Numbered from the stretch's first letter, positions 35,430 to 44,121 are shown. The stretch: 64,000 bases of DNA from Lactobacillus taiwanensis DSM 21401 (GCF_001436695.1 NZ_AYZG01000051.1:312387-376386); one strand, 5' to 3'. Numbers and translations: made by a program. Notes: generated by a model not told the origin, from the letters alone.

Positions 35430-36290
35430 CTATACTCGTTTCTTCTTACCAGAATTATTATCGTTATTAATACTAAACTTATTAGATAAGTGGAAGTGTG
35501 ATACATGACCTAAATTAGTTAAGCCTAATTCCTTAGTCAAGTAATCATCATCTCTTACTGTAGTATTAAATGAATCACGTAAAACAATTAACGCAACACT
35601 AATAATTAAGCCAAGTACAATTCCTGCTAAAGTAAAGAGTGTAGTCTTTGGAAAAGTTTTAATACCACGCGCAGCTGGTGAAACAATAGTTACATTGTTA
35701 ACATTCATGATGCTTTTAATCTTGCTCTTAAATGTTTGAGCTACTGCATTAGCAATAGCTTGAGCCTTCTCAGGATCATTACTTTTAGCACTAATAGTGA
35801 AGACTTGTGATTGTTGTTGTGTACTTACAGAAACAGACTTTTGCATTTCTTTAGCACTAACATTATATCCACGACCCGCTCTTCTAACTACTGCTAGTTC
35901 TGCTGGACTAACTAACTTCTTAGTTCCATCAGCTAAAGTCTTATATTTAGCCTTCTTAGCAGGTTTTACCACTTCAGTAGGATTCTTAATCCACTTAGAA
36001 GCATCTTTTAAGATAACTGGACTAGTAACAATATCCTTATAAGTATTAATTACCTGAACATCAGCTTGTTGTGCATTAAATGCTTGATTTGCATCATTTT
36101 CATTACGCTTCTGGTTAACTAAGATTTGAGTAGTTGAAGTATATTTAGGTTCAACCACAAAAGCAGCTAAGATAAACCCAACTGCGCCTAATCCAATTAC
36201 CCATAAAATAATAGACCAGATATGTGCTCGAAGGAGCATCCATAATCTACGTAAATCGATTGTATTTTCAGTTTTTGTACTGTTTTCCAC
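35430..36290 (-). CDS. epsB: Chain-length determinant / kinase activator (Wzz-like, CpsC/EpsB)
   Basis: A 286-residue membrane protein with the Wzz plan: segment one at about 20-42, an extracellular coiled region (QKRNENDANQAFNAQQADVQ, QQQSQVFTISAKSNDPEKAQAI), and segment two at about 218-242, followed by a short cytosolic tail that activates EpsC. The Pro-rich motif before the second segment is weak here. The start is GTG at 36290 with AGGAG upstream; the stop is 10 bases before epsC. Confidence 0.9.
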   Translation of the reverse strand: MENSTKTENTIDLRRLWMLLRAHIWSIILWVIGLGAVGFILAAFVVEPKYTSTTQILVNQKRNENDANQAFNAQQADVQVINTYKDIVTSPVILKDASKWIKNPTEVVKPAKKAKYKTLADGTKKLVSPAELAVVRRAGRGYNVSAKEMQKSVSVSTQQQSQVFTISAKSNDPEKAQAIANAVAQTFKSKIKSIMNVNNVTIVSPAARGIKTFPKTTLFTLAGIVLGLIISVALIVLRDSFNTTVRDDDYLTKELGLTNLGHVSHFHLSNKFSINNDNNSGKKKRV

Positions 36291-36296
36291 TTTTTC

Positions 36297-37301
36297 CTAT
36301 TCTCCTGTCTTCAAGGTTTCCGGCTTAAGCCCTAAGGCAGCACGTAACTTATTACTAATTCTTTGACACTCTGCTTGACTAACTGATTCATAGGCAACGC
36401 CGCCTTCCCAGTCGCCTTGTCCATGAGCGTAGTCAGTAGTTACATTATCAGTTGCATGACGATAGTTCTGAGCTAAAGCAACCATATTGTCAAAAGTTAA
36501 ATTTGTCATGGTTTGCTTAGAGACTGAGTTCAAGAATGGTTGATTCACGACTGTCTTGTAAGAAATGGAACTCTTTAATAATGCCATAATTACAAGTCTT
36601 TGTCTCTCTTGACGCCCATAATCTCCTCGAGGATCGTCATACCGCATTCTACTAAATGCCAAAGCTTTCTTCCCATTCATATGATACGTTGCGCCTTTAG
36701 TAAAATGATAACCTTCATAATCAAAGGTTAATGGTGACTTAACTGTCACTCCTCCAACTTGATCAATTGCCTTCTCTAATCCTCCCATGTTTACCATTAC
36801 GTAAGCGTCAGTTGGAATATTGAAGTACTTCTTGATCGTTTTTACAGTTTCGTCTACACCACCATAAGTATAAGCTGAATTAATCTTGGCTGGTGAATAG
36901 TCTGGATAGCCCGGTAAGTTAACTTTCATGTCTCGAGGCAAGCTAACAACTGTAGTCTTATTAGTCTTAGGATTAATAACCATCATCATGATGGTATCAG
37001 TTCTACCCTTGTAAGAACGACCAAATTCACCTGTATCTGTTCCTAATAAAAGCAAGCTCATTGGCTTTTTGTCTTTAAGGGTGTCGCTAACCTTTCGATC
37101 ACTAATTTCGTTACTCATCGGATTATACATATTGTTAGTGGCAACATGGATATTGTGCCAAGCGATAATAACCGCAATGATGTCTACCACAAGGAAAACA
37201 CCTAATACAATCCAAAAGATACGCCAAAACTTTTTACGTCGATGATGACGGTGATGATGTGAGCGATGTCTTAATTCATTATCACTATTATTATGATCCA
37301 T
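36297..37301 (-). CDS. epsA: LytR-CpsA-Psr family protein (EpsA), first gene of EPS operon
   Basis: A 334-residue LCP protein thought to transfer finished polymer from its lipid carrier to the cell wall. The N-terminus is cytosolic and His/Arg-rich (RHRSHHHRHHRRKK). A membrane segment lies at about 25-48. The LCP domain follows: LLLLGTDTGEFGRSYKGRTDTIMMMVINPK, SLPRDMKV, KINSAYTYGG, and AFSRMRYDDPRGDYGRQERQ with the conserved Arg and Asp residues. GAGG precedes the ATG. It opens the operon behind a TATAAT promoter. Confidence 0.94.
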   Translation of the reverse strand: MDHNNSDNELRHRSHHHRHHRRKKFWRIFWIVLGVFLVVDIIAVIIAWHNIHVATNNMYNPMSNEISDRKVSDTLKDKKPMSLLLLGTDTGEFGRSYKGRTDTIMMMVINPKTNKTTVVSLPRDMKVNLPGYPDYSPAKINSAYTYGGVDETVKTIKKYFNIPTDAYVMVNMGGLEKAIDQVGGVTVKSPLTFDYEGYHFTKGATYHMNGKKALAFSRMRYDDPRGDYGRQERQRLVIMALLKSSISYKTVVNQPFLNSVSKQTMTNLTFDNMVALAQNYRHATDNVTTDYAHGQGDWEGGVAYESVSQAECQRISNKLRAALGLKPETLKTGE

Positions 37302-37324
37302 TTTATTCCTCTTTTATTTTTCGT

Positions 37325-37351
37325 TTTTTAGTAACACTAAAAATCATTATA
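37325..37351 (-). promoter_or_regulatory. EPS operon promoter region with inverted repeat at the transcription start
   Basis: Minus-strand -10 TATAAT (37346-37351) without a clear -35. Directly downstream lies a perfect inverted repeat TTTTTAGT-GTT-ACTAAAAA (37325-37343) that would overlap the start of transcription. It could be an operator or a leader hairpin; the protein that might bind it is not known. Confidence 0.5.
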
Positions 37352-37531
37352 CAAAAAATATTTGAAAATTCATAGAAAATTCACAATTAGCATAAAAAAA
37401 CACTTTTATTGAATTAAAACATGCTCTAAATAGCGATCTAACCACCTTCACGCATATAAGTGTACTGTCACCCCCCCCCATAAAGTCAATATGAACCCAT
37501 TAAATGTTATTTATTTTTTCGACGATTTTGC

Positions 37532-38014
37532 TTATTTTTCTAGCGCTTTTCTTAATTTTAAAAGTAAATCTTTCTTCACTCGCTGCAAGGTTCTACGCGA
37601 GCATCCCGCCTGCTCAACCAAAGCTGTAACCTCCCTCTGCCCCAATAAATGCTCAAAAAATAATAACCGCTCAGTCTCTTTTAACTTCTTAACTTCATCT
37701 TTCAAAACTACTAAGTTATCCCAATCAACTTCTGTCGTTCCTAATTCCGTCCCATTATTTATCTCTTCATTTCTTTCGCTTCTGCGTTGAATCTTTCTCA
37801 GTTCATCTAAGGTATGCCAAAAAATCTTCTTAAAGGCTAGCTTATCAATATCTTCTCCTGAACTTTCTTCTAGCATCCCCGCATAAATCAAGACTCCAGC
37901 CTGCAATAAGTCTGCATAATCTTGATAATCTGCCCTAACTCCAGCTGCCTTAATTGCTCCAGCAACTAAACGCCGATTTTCCCAAGCTTTAATAAAATTT
38001 CTTTCTGTAACCAT
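37532..38014 (-). CDS. Sigma-70-like factor, SigH/ComX type
   Basis: A 160-residue protein with a region-2-like segment (DYQDYADLLQAGVLIYAGML) and a C-terminal region-4 HTH (VTALVEQAGCSRRTLQRVKKDLLLKLRKAL). The length and single-domain form fit the minor sigma factors of lactobacilli related to SigH/ComX, which drive late competence genes in relatives. The ComK-like gene next door and comEA/comEC in the window fit this role. A 14-bp palindrome lies 28 bases upstream of the start. The exact type is inference. Confidence 0.7.
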   Translation of the reverse strand: MVTERNFIKAWENRRLVAGAIKAAGVRADYQDYADLLQAGVLIYAGMLEESSGEDIDKLAFKKIFWHTLDELRKIQRRSERNEEINNGTELGTTEVDWDNLVVLKDEVKKLKETERLLFFEHLLGQREVTALVEQAGCSRRTLQRVKKDLLLKLRKALEK

Positions 38015-38041
38015 ATTTTGATCATTCCTTAATCAAAATGT

Positions 38042-38055
38042 CACAAGCGCTTGTG
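38042..38055. promoter_or_regulatory. 14-bp perfect palindrome upstream of sigma-factor gene
   Basis: CACAAGCGCTTGTG is perfectly self-complementary and lies 28 bases before the start codon at 38014, inside the probable promoter. A dimeric regulator is the simplest explanation. No second copy was noticed in the window. Confidence 0.5.
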
Positions 38056-38198
38056 CAGAAAATAGATTATCAAAAGCAAAATTTTACTAAAATCCAAGAC
38101 CTAATATCTTCAAAAGCTTGCTACTACGCACTTTTTATTTTTACATTTGCTCGGCTTTTCCTTTTTACTCGTCTTTAATCGCTATCCTTTCTGGTAAA

Positions 38199-38226
38199 TA
38201 AAAAACACGCTTTTTCAAGCGTGTTT
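38199..38226 (-). terminator. Terminator of the ComK-like gene
   Basis: AAACACGCTT pairs with AAGCGTGTTT on the minus strand and is followed by six T. It begins within the stop codon region of the ComK-like gene at 38225, so coding end and terminator overlap. Confidence 0.85.
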
Positions 38227-39079
38227 ACAAAATTGATTTAATTCTTCTAGACAGTCGATAAAACAAATTATGATCATGAATTTTCCAATCTTTAATGTCA
38301 AAAAATTCAGCGCATTGCCGACCATAATTTTGATGAAATTCTTCAATTGCAGCTTCCGCAAGATCCTTTAAATTTAAGGCATTCTGAATCTTAGTTAAAT
38401 AAAAGTATTCTTGATCTGCTACTAAGTTTTTCTTTCTGCACTTACACAATTTCAAATGAAAGCCATGAGAATTCGCATACTTAACTAACATTTGACCAAA
38501 AACATGGTTATGCGTAATTGCCTCTGCTAGCCGTTTATGTAAGTTCGGTGCATAATCATCGAATTCAAAATTATAAGTGCAGCCATTATCTCGATAAGAG
38601 AAGATTACTTTATCTTCTACTTGTTGTACTGTTTGCATATGATGTAGGCCAATCCAGCAAGTATGTCTTTCTGAATGAGCTCTTAACGAAAAATAGGCAA
38701 TCTCTCCTAAAGAAATCGCATGGCGATAATAAAAGCCTAGTTCTTTCTGTAATTTCTTTTGCAATACTGCTCCTAAAATTAAACGGTGCTTCAAAAAATA
38801 ATTAACTAATTGTCGACTATTTTTTTGACATAAAATAATACCCTCTTTTTTATCTAAGATAACTGACTGGTATTTTCCTTCAAGCGGATTTTTATGAAAA
38901 TCATATAAGGCAATCATATTTTCATTTAATTGATATAGATTATTCTCGTGGACAAATGGTCTAAATGCAGAAGTACAGATTGAGTCTGTTACTCTAGTCT
39001 TAACTAATTCTTTGGACCAAGTATTTAAGGCCCTACCTGCTGGCAGATTAACGCTAAACTTATTAAGTTCTCTGTTCAT
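38225..39079 (-). CDS. ComK-like competence transcription factor
   Basis: A 284-residue protein. Residues 47-165 follow the ComK pattern: NENMIALYDFHKNPLEGKYQSVIL, GIILCQKNSRQLVNYFLKHR, then TCWIGLHHMQTVQQVEDKVIFSYRDN, comparable to the B. subtilis ComK segment that reads CIWLSYHHIRRV. It is longer than B. subtilis ComK (192), with a helical C-terminal addition of about 80 residues. The start at 39079 follows AAGGAG. It is next to a SigH/ComX-like gene on the same strand. Assignment is by pattern from memory. Confidence 0.6.
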   Translation of the reverse strand: MNRELNKFSVNLPAGRALNTWSKELVKTRVTDSICTSAFRPFVHENNLYQLNENMIALYDFHKNPLEGKYQSVILDKKEGIILCQKNSRQLVNYFLKHRLILGAVLQKKLQKELGFYYRHAISLGEIAYFSLRAHSERHTCWIGLHHMQTVQQVEDKVIFSYRDNGCTYNFEFDDYAPNLHKRLAEAITHNHVFGQMLVKYANSHGFHLKLCKCRKKNLVADQEYFYLTKIQNALNLKDLAEAAIEEFHQNYGRQCAEFFDIKDWKIHDHNLFYRLSRRIKSIL

Positions 39080-39150
39080 ATTCACTCCTTTTCTTCTATA
39101 AAATAACACATTTTATCAAGGAATATAATCATATCAAAAAACAAGCATAT

Positions 39151-39184
39151 AAAAAAGACCCCTACACAAAATGTGTAGAAGCCT
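39151..39184 (-). terminator. Terminator after DsbA-like gene
   Basis: GGCTTCTACACA pairs with TGTGTAGGGGTC (a few mismatches), then six T, 14 bases after the stop at 39198. Confidence 0.8.
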
Positions 39185-39197
39185 AATTAAATAACTT

Positions 39198-39869
39198 TTA
39201 AAAGTTTAAAAATTCATCTGGTTTCATCCCAAAACCTGCTCCAATGACAGTTTTGAAGGTTGAAACATCTTGAACACCGTCAAATTGTTGACCATTAATA
39301 ATAAAGTAAGGTACTGATTCAATACCGCGACTTTCTAAGTCAGCTTCTTCTTGCATAACTACATCTTGATATGCATTTGAATCCAAAATCTTTTTAACTT
39401 CGCTAGGATCTAACTTATTCTTTTTTGCCACATCTAATAATACTTTATGGTCTGCTAACTCCTTATTTTCAGTAAAGTAAGCATAGAATAAATCATCAGC
39501 TAGATTTTCAATTAGCTTAGAATCGTGATAAGTTGCCTTAGCCCATTGAACCATCCGATGAGCATCCATGGTATTTGTATTATAAGCAGTTGCTTCATTA
39601 ATTGTTAAACCAACTGCCTTACCCATTGCCTTAGCATGATCATAGGCTGCGTTTGCTTTAGCTAATGGAATTGCCTTCTCATAGGCTAAGAGGACTGCAT
39701 TAGTTTGCTTAGTTGACTTAGGAGCATCTAAGTCAATTTGAAAGGCATTTAAGTCATAGTCTATCTTATCCTGAACGCCTAATTCTTTAATTGCTTTTTG
39801 TAAGTTAGTTTCACCAATGTAGCAGTAAGGACATGCATAATCGCCCCAAATTGAAATTTTCATTTTCAA
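39198..39869 (-). CDS. DsbA-family (FrnE-like) oxidoreductase
   Basis: A 223-residue thioredoxin-fold protein with the redox motif CPYC at residues 13-16 (WGDYACPYCYIGE), a helical insertion, and the cis-Pro loop VPYFIING near 190. There is no signal peptide, so it is cytosolic, as for FrnE-type proteins linked to oxidative stress or to unknown thiol chemistry. It has its own terminator. A second, shorter family member at 41969 lacks the first cysteine. Confidence 0.88.
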   Translation of the reverse strand: MKMKISIWGDYACPYCYIGETNLQKAIKELGVQDKIDYDLNAFQIDLDAPKSTKQTNAVLLAYEKAIPLAKANAAYDHAKAMGKAVGLTINEATAYNTNTMDAHRMVQWAKATYHDSKLIENLADDLFYAYFTENKELADHKVLLDVAKKNKLDPSEVKKILDSNAYQDVVMQEEADLESRGIESVPYFIINGQQFDGVQDVSTFKTVIGAGFGMKPDEFLNF

Positions 39870-39929
39870 CTCTTCTTTCTGTTATTATACTCTCCCCTCT
39901 ACAATAGGAACTTTATGAACAGAAAGCAA

Positions 39930-41198
39930 CTATTTTCGCTTGCGCTTTAACTTATCCTTAATAGCTACTAAGTCAATAATCTTTTGCGGCGATAAATTAG
40001 GATACATATGCGTTAAGTAACCTAATAATTCAACGAAATTCAAGAGATAATTCGTTAAGTCTTCGCTTTCCATCTTTCCACCAGTAAAAGTATTATCTTT
40101 CATATTTGAAAATAAGTAGAAATCACGCACTAATCCCATTTTTTGATAAGTTAAAAGCTCACTATAGATGTCATGAATATCTAACCGTATTTCCTGCTCA
40201 TCTGTAATTTCCTTTTTAACTGGTAAATCAATTGCATATGCAGAGTCGCCACCATGAACTAAACTTAAGTATGACTTTTCTTCAAGCATCATATCGCTAA
40301 TTTCTTTAAATTTTTCATCAGTGAAATCCATATTAGCTTCTAAACCTGTTAAATAACCGGGTAACGCCTTAACTAGGTCATCTTCAGTCTTAAATGAAGG
40401 TGTTAGGACATAAATATAGCGTTCAGTCCTAATAAATAAAATGTAATAGGTTAGGTCTAGCTGCTGCAACTTTTTACTAAAACCAATTATCTCTTGCTCT
40501 AGGCGATCACCTTCAGGAGTCTGAATTTCAAACTGTCCGCCTTGATAAGGAACTCGATAAACCTGCCAAAAGTCTTCGACCTTAAAGCCATTAATTGCTC
40601 GATCTTCAAAAGCTTCCTTATTAAGCAATTTAGCTGGATTCGGCTTTTTATTTTCTAAATCCTTTAAAACTGCCTGAGGATTAAGAATATTACGGTTAGC
40701 ATATTCCATCAGCATTACTTGAATATCATGGTAGGTCGACATATTCTGATCGCTACTATCTTGGAAATAGACCTCTCCTAACTTATTCGTATAGTTAGCT
40801 ACTAAGACGTAATCCCCAATTGCGTCTTCTTTGACTAAGTCTTCAGCAAAATCTACTATTTCTCCTACTCGCTGCTCAGCTTTGCTTAACTTTTCTTCAG
40901 GCAGATCATGACGAGGACGCTTTATTTTTCGCATTGCTTTTACATTAAACAACTCATCTTCTAAATCACCCTTTAAGACATCAATAAATTCCTGATAGTC
41001 TAAATCAAGTCGCTGCACAAAGCTAGCAATTAACCTAAAAATTAAACCTTCAGCCCTAGCTGGTTGATAAGAACGCCGTAAGTTATCACTAATATAAGTT
41101 TCTTCAAAATCTGACGTTTGTACAATAATTGCTACATCAAAAGTATTTGGTGTCTCGTATACCTTATCCAGTAATTCTCGCATTCTCTTACTTAACAT
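39930..41198 (-). CDS. Conserved hypothetical protein
   Basis: Unrecognised 422-residue soluble protein without membrane segments. It is acidic, with a basic end (AIKDKLKRKRK). Segments such as FDVAIIVQTSDFEETYISDNL, LDLTYYILFIRTERYIYVLTPSF and DIYSELLTYQKMGLVRDFYLFSNM look like mixed alpha/beta structure. Codon use is like the housekeeping genes, not like the AT-rich island. It stands alone between a DsbA-like gene and a lipoprotein gene. Confidence 0.75.
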   Translation of the reverse strand: MLSKRMRELLDKVYETPNTFDVAIIVQTSDFEETYISDNLRRSYQPARAEGLIFRLIASFVQRLDLDYQEFIDVLKGDLEDELFNVKAMRKIKRPRHDLPEEKLSKAEQRVGEIVDFAEDLVKEDAIGDYVLVANYTNKLGEVYFQDSSDQNMSTYHDIQVMLMEYANRNILNPQAVLKDLENKKPNPAKLLNKEAFEDRAINGFKVEDFWQVYRVPYQGGQFEIQTPEGDRLEQEIIGFSKKLQQLDLTYYILFIRTERYIYVLTPSFKTEDDLVKALPGYLTGLEANMDFTDEKFKEISDMMLEEKSYLSLVHGGDSAYAIDLPVKKEITDEQEIRLDIHDIYSELLTYQKMGLVRDFYLFSNMKDNTFTGGKMESEDLTNYLLNFVELLGYLTHMYPNLSPQKIIDLVAIKDKLKRKRK

Positions 41199-41262
41199 TT
41201 CTATCCCTGCCTATTCAAATCATCTCACTTGCTACCATTATACGGATCTTCCCCTCGATAGA

Positions 41263-41291
41263 CAAAAAGTCTGCTAGAATAGCAGACTTTA
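41263..41291 (-). terminator. Terminator of the lipoprotein gene
   Basis: AAAGTCTGCTA pairs with TAGCAGACTTT and is followed by TTG on the minus strand, starting three bases after the stop codon at 41294. Confidence 0.8.
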
Positions 41292-41293
41292 AG

Positions 41294-41827
41294 TTAAATG
41301 TTTTCGCCGTACATAATATTTGAAAAACTCCCATTTAATGACTTATCGTTGCTTACATGTAAGTCAACTACATTGCCTTTGCCAGCCTCATCGACTAAGA
41401 CAATTGGCTTTTGTTTGTGCCAGCAAAATAGGAAAGTCTTGTGTTGACCATCTTTAGTTAAGTCATGGTTATAAATAGCTAAGACATCGTAGTCATAATG
41501 GTGTTCGCCTTGAGGACTCCAACCAATACTAATCTTTTTACCATTTAGCTTAAAAGTATCTTTCTTAAACGCATCTGGGTAAATTCGGTTAGCTGAATTA
41601 GTAAGTTTAGTCTTACCATCATACTTAGTATAAGTTTGGTTATTCTTTTTGCCGTAGTCTTTCATTTCTTGGGCAAGTTTTTGGTCTTTTTTCTTATCCC
41701 AATGCTTCTTTTGTACTGTCTTAGAACTCTTAGTACTATTATCGCTAGTCGAAGCAGAATTGGTAGAACAGCCGCTAGCTCCTACTAAGCTAAGCACTAC
41801 CGCGCTAATTAGTAATATCTTCTTCAT
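41294..41827 (-). CDS. DUF4767-type lipoprotein
   Basis: A 177-residue secreted lipoprotein: signal segment ILLISAVVLSLVGASGC with the lipobox cysteine at residue 20, then a Ser/Thr-rich linker. The domain HWDKKKDQKLAQEMKDYGKKNNQTYTKYDG is characteristic of DUF4767, widespread in Lactobacillaceae and of unknown role. It is anchored to the outside of the membrane. It has its own terminator, so it is monocistronic. Confidence 0.85.
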   Translation of the reverse strand: MKKILLISAVVLSLVGASGCSTNSASTSDNSTKSSKTVQKKHWDKKKDQKLAQEMKDYGKKNNQTYTKYDGKTKLTNSANRIYPDAFKKDTFKLNGKKISIGWSPQGEHHYDYDVLAIYNHDLTKDGQHKTFLFCWHKQKPIVLVDEAGKGNVVDLHVSNDKSLNGSFSNIMYGENI

Positions 41828-41901
41828 TTGTATAATTCCTCTTTTCTTTTATTCTTATCCTACCATTAAATTTACACTTTCGGCGCAATTTAATCTCGCA
41901 T

Positions 41902-41943
41902 AAAAAAGTGTAATTTCACTTTTTGAGCAAAATTACACTTTAA
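41902..41943 (-). terminator. Terminator, possibly bidirectional, between lipoprotein and DsbA-like genes
   Basis: AAAGTGTAATTT pairs with AAATTACACTTT. On the minus strand it is followed by six T after the 41969 gene. The base-paired A tract also gives a short T run on the other strand. Confidence 0.8.
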
Positions 41944-41968
41944 ATAAAAGAAAATTAGTATTAAGAGG

Positions 41969-42607
41969 CTAGTTTGCCTTCTGATATATCAAATTATTGA
42001 TTGCTTCAATTAAATCTTCTTTCGTAGGCACACCTTCATAATGATAACGACCAATTTCAAAGTATGGTACAGCATCCACATTTCGGTTAGCTAAGTTATT
42101 TTCATCTTCAATAACTACATCTCTATATTCTTCACTAGTAAGAATCTTTTTAGCAGATGAAGCATCCAATCCAGCGTCGTTGACTATTTTTAATAAAACA
42201 TTATCACTAGCGATATTTTGGCTTTCAACAAAATAAGCTACAAAAATCTCATCAATTAACTTAGCTGTTTTTTGGTTTACTTGCGTATCATTAGACCATT
42301 TAGTTAAACGCAAAGCCTTCATCGTATTAATTGGAAGCGTATCTGCATAATCAATAGTTAAACCTGCATCCCTAGCTTGTTCAGTAATATTTTGAAATCT
42401 TTCATAAAGTTGCTGTTTGGTTAGCGTTAACATCTCTCCACGTGTTAGGCGTGGATTTTCAGTAGCAGTTGGAGCAATTTGAAAAGTGCAAAAGTTATAC
42501 TCTAACTTATTTTGATCAATACCTACTGTCTTCATCGCTTCATTTAACCTATGAAAAGCAATATAACAAAATGGAGATGCATAATCCATCCAAAAATTAA
42601 TTCTCAT
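41969..42607 (-). CDS. DsbA-family protein with SPFC motif
   Basis: A 212-residue paralogue of the protein at 39198. The redox site reads ASPFCYIAF, with Ser11 in place of the first cysteine and Cys14 kept, so it cannot form the usual disulphide and may act more like a kappa-class glutathione transferase or isomerase. The cis-Pro loop VPYFEIG is present. It follows the 56-residue gene at 42626 by 18 bases and probably shares its transcript. Confidence 0.85.
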   Translation of the reverse strand: MRINFWMDYASPFCYIAFHRLNEAMKTVGIDQNKLEYNFCTFQIAPTATENPRLTRGEMLTLTKQQLYERFQNITEQARDAGLTIDYADTLPINTMKALRLTKWSNDTQVNQKTAKLIDEIFVAYFVESQNIASDNVLLKIVNDAGLDASSAKKILTSEEYRDVVIEDENNLANRNVDAVPYFEIGRYHYEGVPTKEDLIEAINNLIYQKAN

Positions 42608-42625
42608 TGTATGCCTACTTCCTTG

Positions 42626-42796
42626 CTATTCACTAGCCTTTTTAATTAAAGCTCTCAAATCAGCATCAGAAAAATCTTTACCATATTTACTTTGTAATTC
42701 TTCCAAAATGAAGCCATTGTTACGATCACGATGGATCATTTCACGTACATCTTTAATAATTTCTTCTCTTTCACGATCAAATGTTGGAACTGTCAT
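42626..42796 (-). CDS. Small conserved hypothetical protein (56 aa)
   Basis: Short gene reading MTVPTFDREREEIIKDVREM and on to DFSDADLRALIKKASE. It is highly charged and helical, with no membrane segment. AAGAAGG lies eight bases before the ATG, which supports translation. It is followed 18 bases later by the DsbA-like gene. It looks like a small regulatory or DNA/RNA-binding peptide, but I do not recognise it. Confidence 0.65.
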   Translation of the reverse strand: MTVPTFDREREEIIKDVREMIHRDRNNGFILEELQSKYGKDFSDADLRALIKKASE

Positions 42797-42888
42797 ATTT
42801 ATAACCTTCTTTCAAATATATCATCCGCTTTCATTTTTAATTGTATGAGCTTAGGACACTAATGACAAAAATTTGATCTTGGCATAAT

Positions 42889-42920
42889 AAAAAGGTAGTC
42901 CATCTATAAGACTATCTTTT
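42889..42920 (-). terminator. Terminator after the 171-aa membrane protein gene
   Basis: AAGATAGTC pairs with GACTACCTT (one mismatch), then TTTTTA on the minus strand, directly after the stop at 42919. Confidence 0.75.
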
Positions 42921-43434
42921 ATAAATCATGTTGATACTTTTTCAAGAGAACAACTGCAATCCAAATTGAAATAAATGAAGGTAAAATAATTACTACTAAT
43001 AAATCTGGATTAAGAATGTGAACTGTTTTTATCATTTTAGTAATCGTATGAATCTTCGCAATATTATTAAAGATTGATTGATAAACAGTTACATAGATCA
43101 AAGACCACTGAATGCAGTATTCAATCAAAGTTAAAGTTATTTCTGAAATCTGATGATACTTGTTAACCTTCTTAAGCCCTTCATATAAGAAGAGCCCAGA
43201 TAAGACTACTAGAGCAGCTAATAGTAAGAACAGGTTACCTAGCTTCATATCATGCACTTTATTAATAAATAAAGCTGCAGTTCCAAAGAAGATGAGAAAG
43301 TTAATCGTGCTTAAAACTAACAATACCAAGAAGAGAATAATTGCTTTCAAAAAATAAAAGCGATTCTTAGAAGTAAAGATATAGCCAGTAACAACTACGG
43401 CTAAAACAATTAGGAAGAGTGGTAGAACTTGCAT
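42919..43434 (-). CDS. Hypothetical membrane protein
   Basis: A 171-residue protein with about five hydrophobic segments (residues 2-22, 30-58, 68-88, 100-122 and 145-165) and a basic C-terminus. There are no motifs I recognise. It shares one base with the phosphatase gene upstream (ATG within the stop), so the two are co-translated; a functional link is possible. Confidence 0.7.
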   Translation of the reverse strand: MQVLPLFLIVLAVVVTGYIFTSKNRFYFLKAIILFLVLLVLSTINFLIFFGTAALFINKVHDMKLGNLFLLLAALVVLSGLFLYEGLKKVNKYHQISEITLTLIEYCIQWSLIYVTVYQSIFNNIAKIHTITKMIKTVHILNPDLLVVIILPSFISIWIAVVLLKKYQHDL

Positions 43435-43910
43435 TATGCTTCAGACTTCTCAATCTTATTAATTAAAGCCTCACAGCCACGACAAATGTCTTGATAAGCA
43501 GCTTCAAAGTCACCAGTATACCATGGATCATCAACATCCATCATTGAACCAGTAAAAGACAGCAGCTTGTATTCTTTCCTTTCTGGGTCTCCTGCCGAAA
43601 TATGATTCATATCAAAGAAATTCTCTTCATCCATTCCCACAATATAATCATATTTCGCGTAGTCGCTCTTAACCATCTTTTTAGCCTGGCGATGAGTAAA
43701 AGGAATTCCGTGTTCATTCATAACTCTTTGTGAACGAACGTCAATATCTCGTCCAATCCCGCCAATAATTGCATCCTCAGTAGTAGCTGCAGATGCAATT
43801 TCATACTCGCTTTCTTTTCCAAGGTTCTTAACAATCTTTTTAGTAACAAATTCAGCCATTGGAGATCGACAAATATTACCATGGCAAACAAATAAGATTT
43901 TCTTAGTCAT
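43434..43910 (-). CDS. Low-molecular-weight protein-tyrosine phosphatase
   Basis: A 158-residue cytosolic phosphatase with the active-site loop CHGNICRS at residues 9-16 and the acid Asp in VDDPWYTGDF near residue 128. Its length is normal. The natural substrate is unknown; in related bacteria such enzymes act on BY-kinases or stress proteins, but this copy is outside the EPS operon. Confidence 0.93.
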   Translation of the reverse strand: MTKKILFVCHGNICRSPMAEFVTKKIVKNLGKESEYEIASAATTEDAIIGGIGRDIDVRSQRVMNEHGIPFTHRQAKKMVKSDYAKYDYIVGMDEENFFDMNHISAGDPERKEYKLLSFTGSMMDVDDPWYTGDFEAAYQDICRGCEALINKIEKSEA

Positions 43911-43975
43911 TTTTATCCCTTATTTCTTTAAAATATATAATTTAATTCTAAAGCTAAGTCATTTATTTAAGCAAG

Positions 43976-44017
43976 AAAAAATACCGACTAAAGCTTATCA
44001 GCTCCAATCGGTATTTC
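43976..44017 (-). terminator. Terminator of the clpX-yihA operon
   Basis: AAATACCGA pairs with TCGGTATTT with an inner AGCT/AGCT pair, then TTTTT on the minus strand, about 100 bases beyond the yihA stop. Confidence 0.75.
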
Positions 44018-44121
44018 TCTTTTTCAAAGGTTGTTGAAATATCATTAATTCAATGAATTCAACGTATTTTATTATAGCAAAGTTAAGCGGATTTAATCAG
44101 TAAATTATGCAATTTTTTAAA

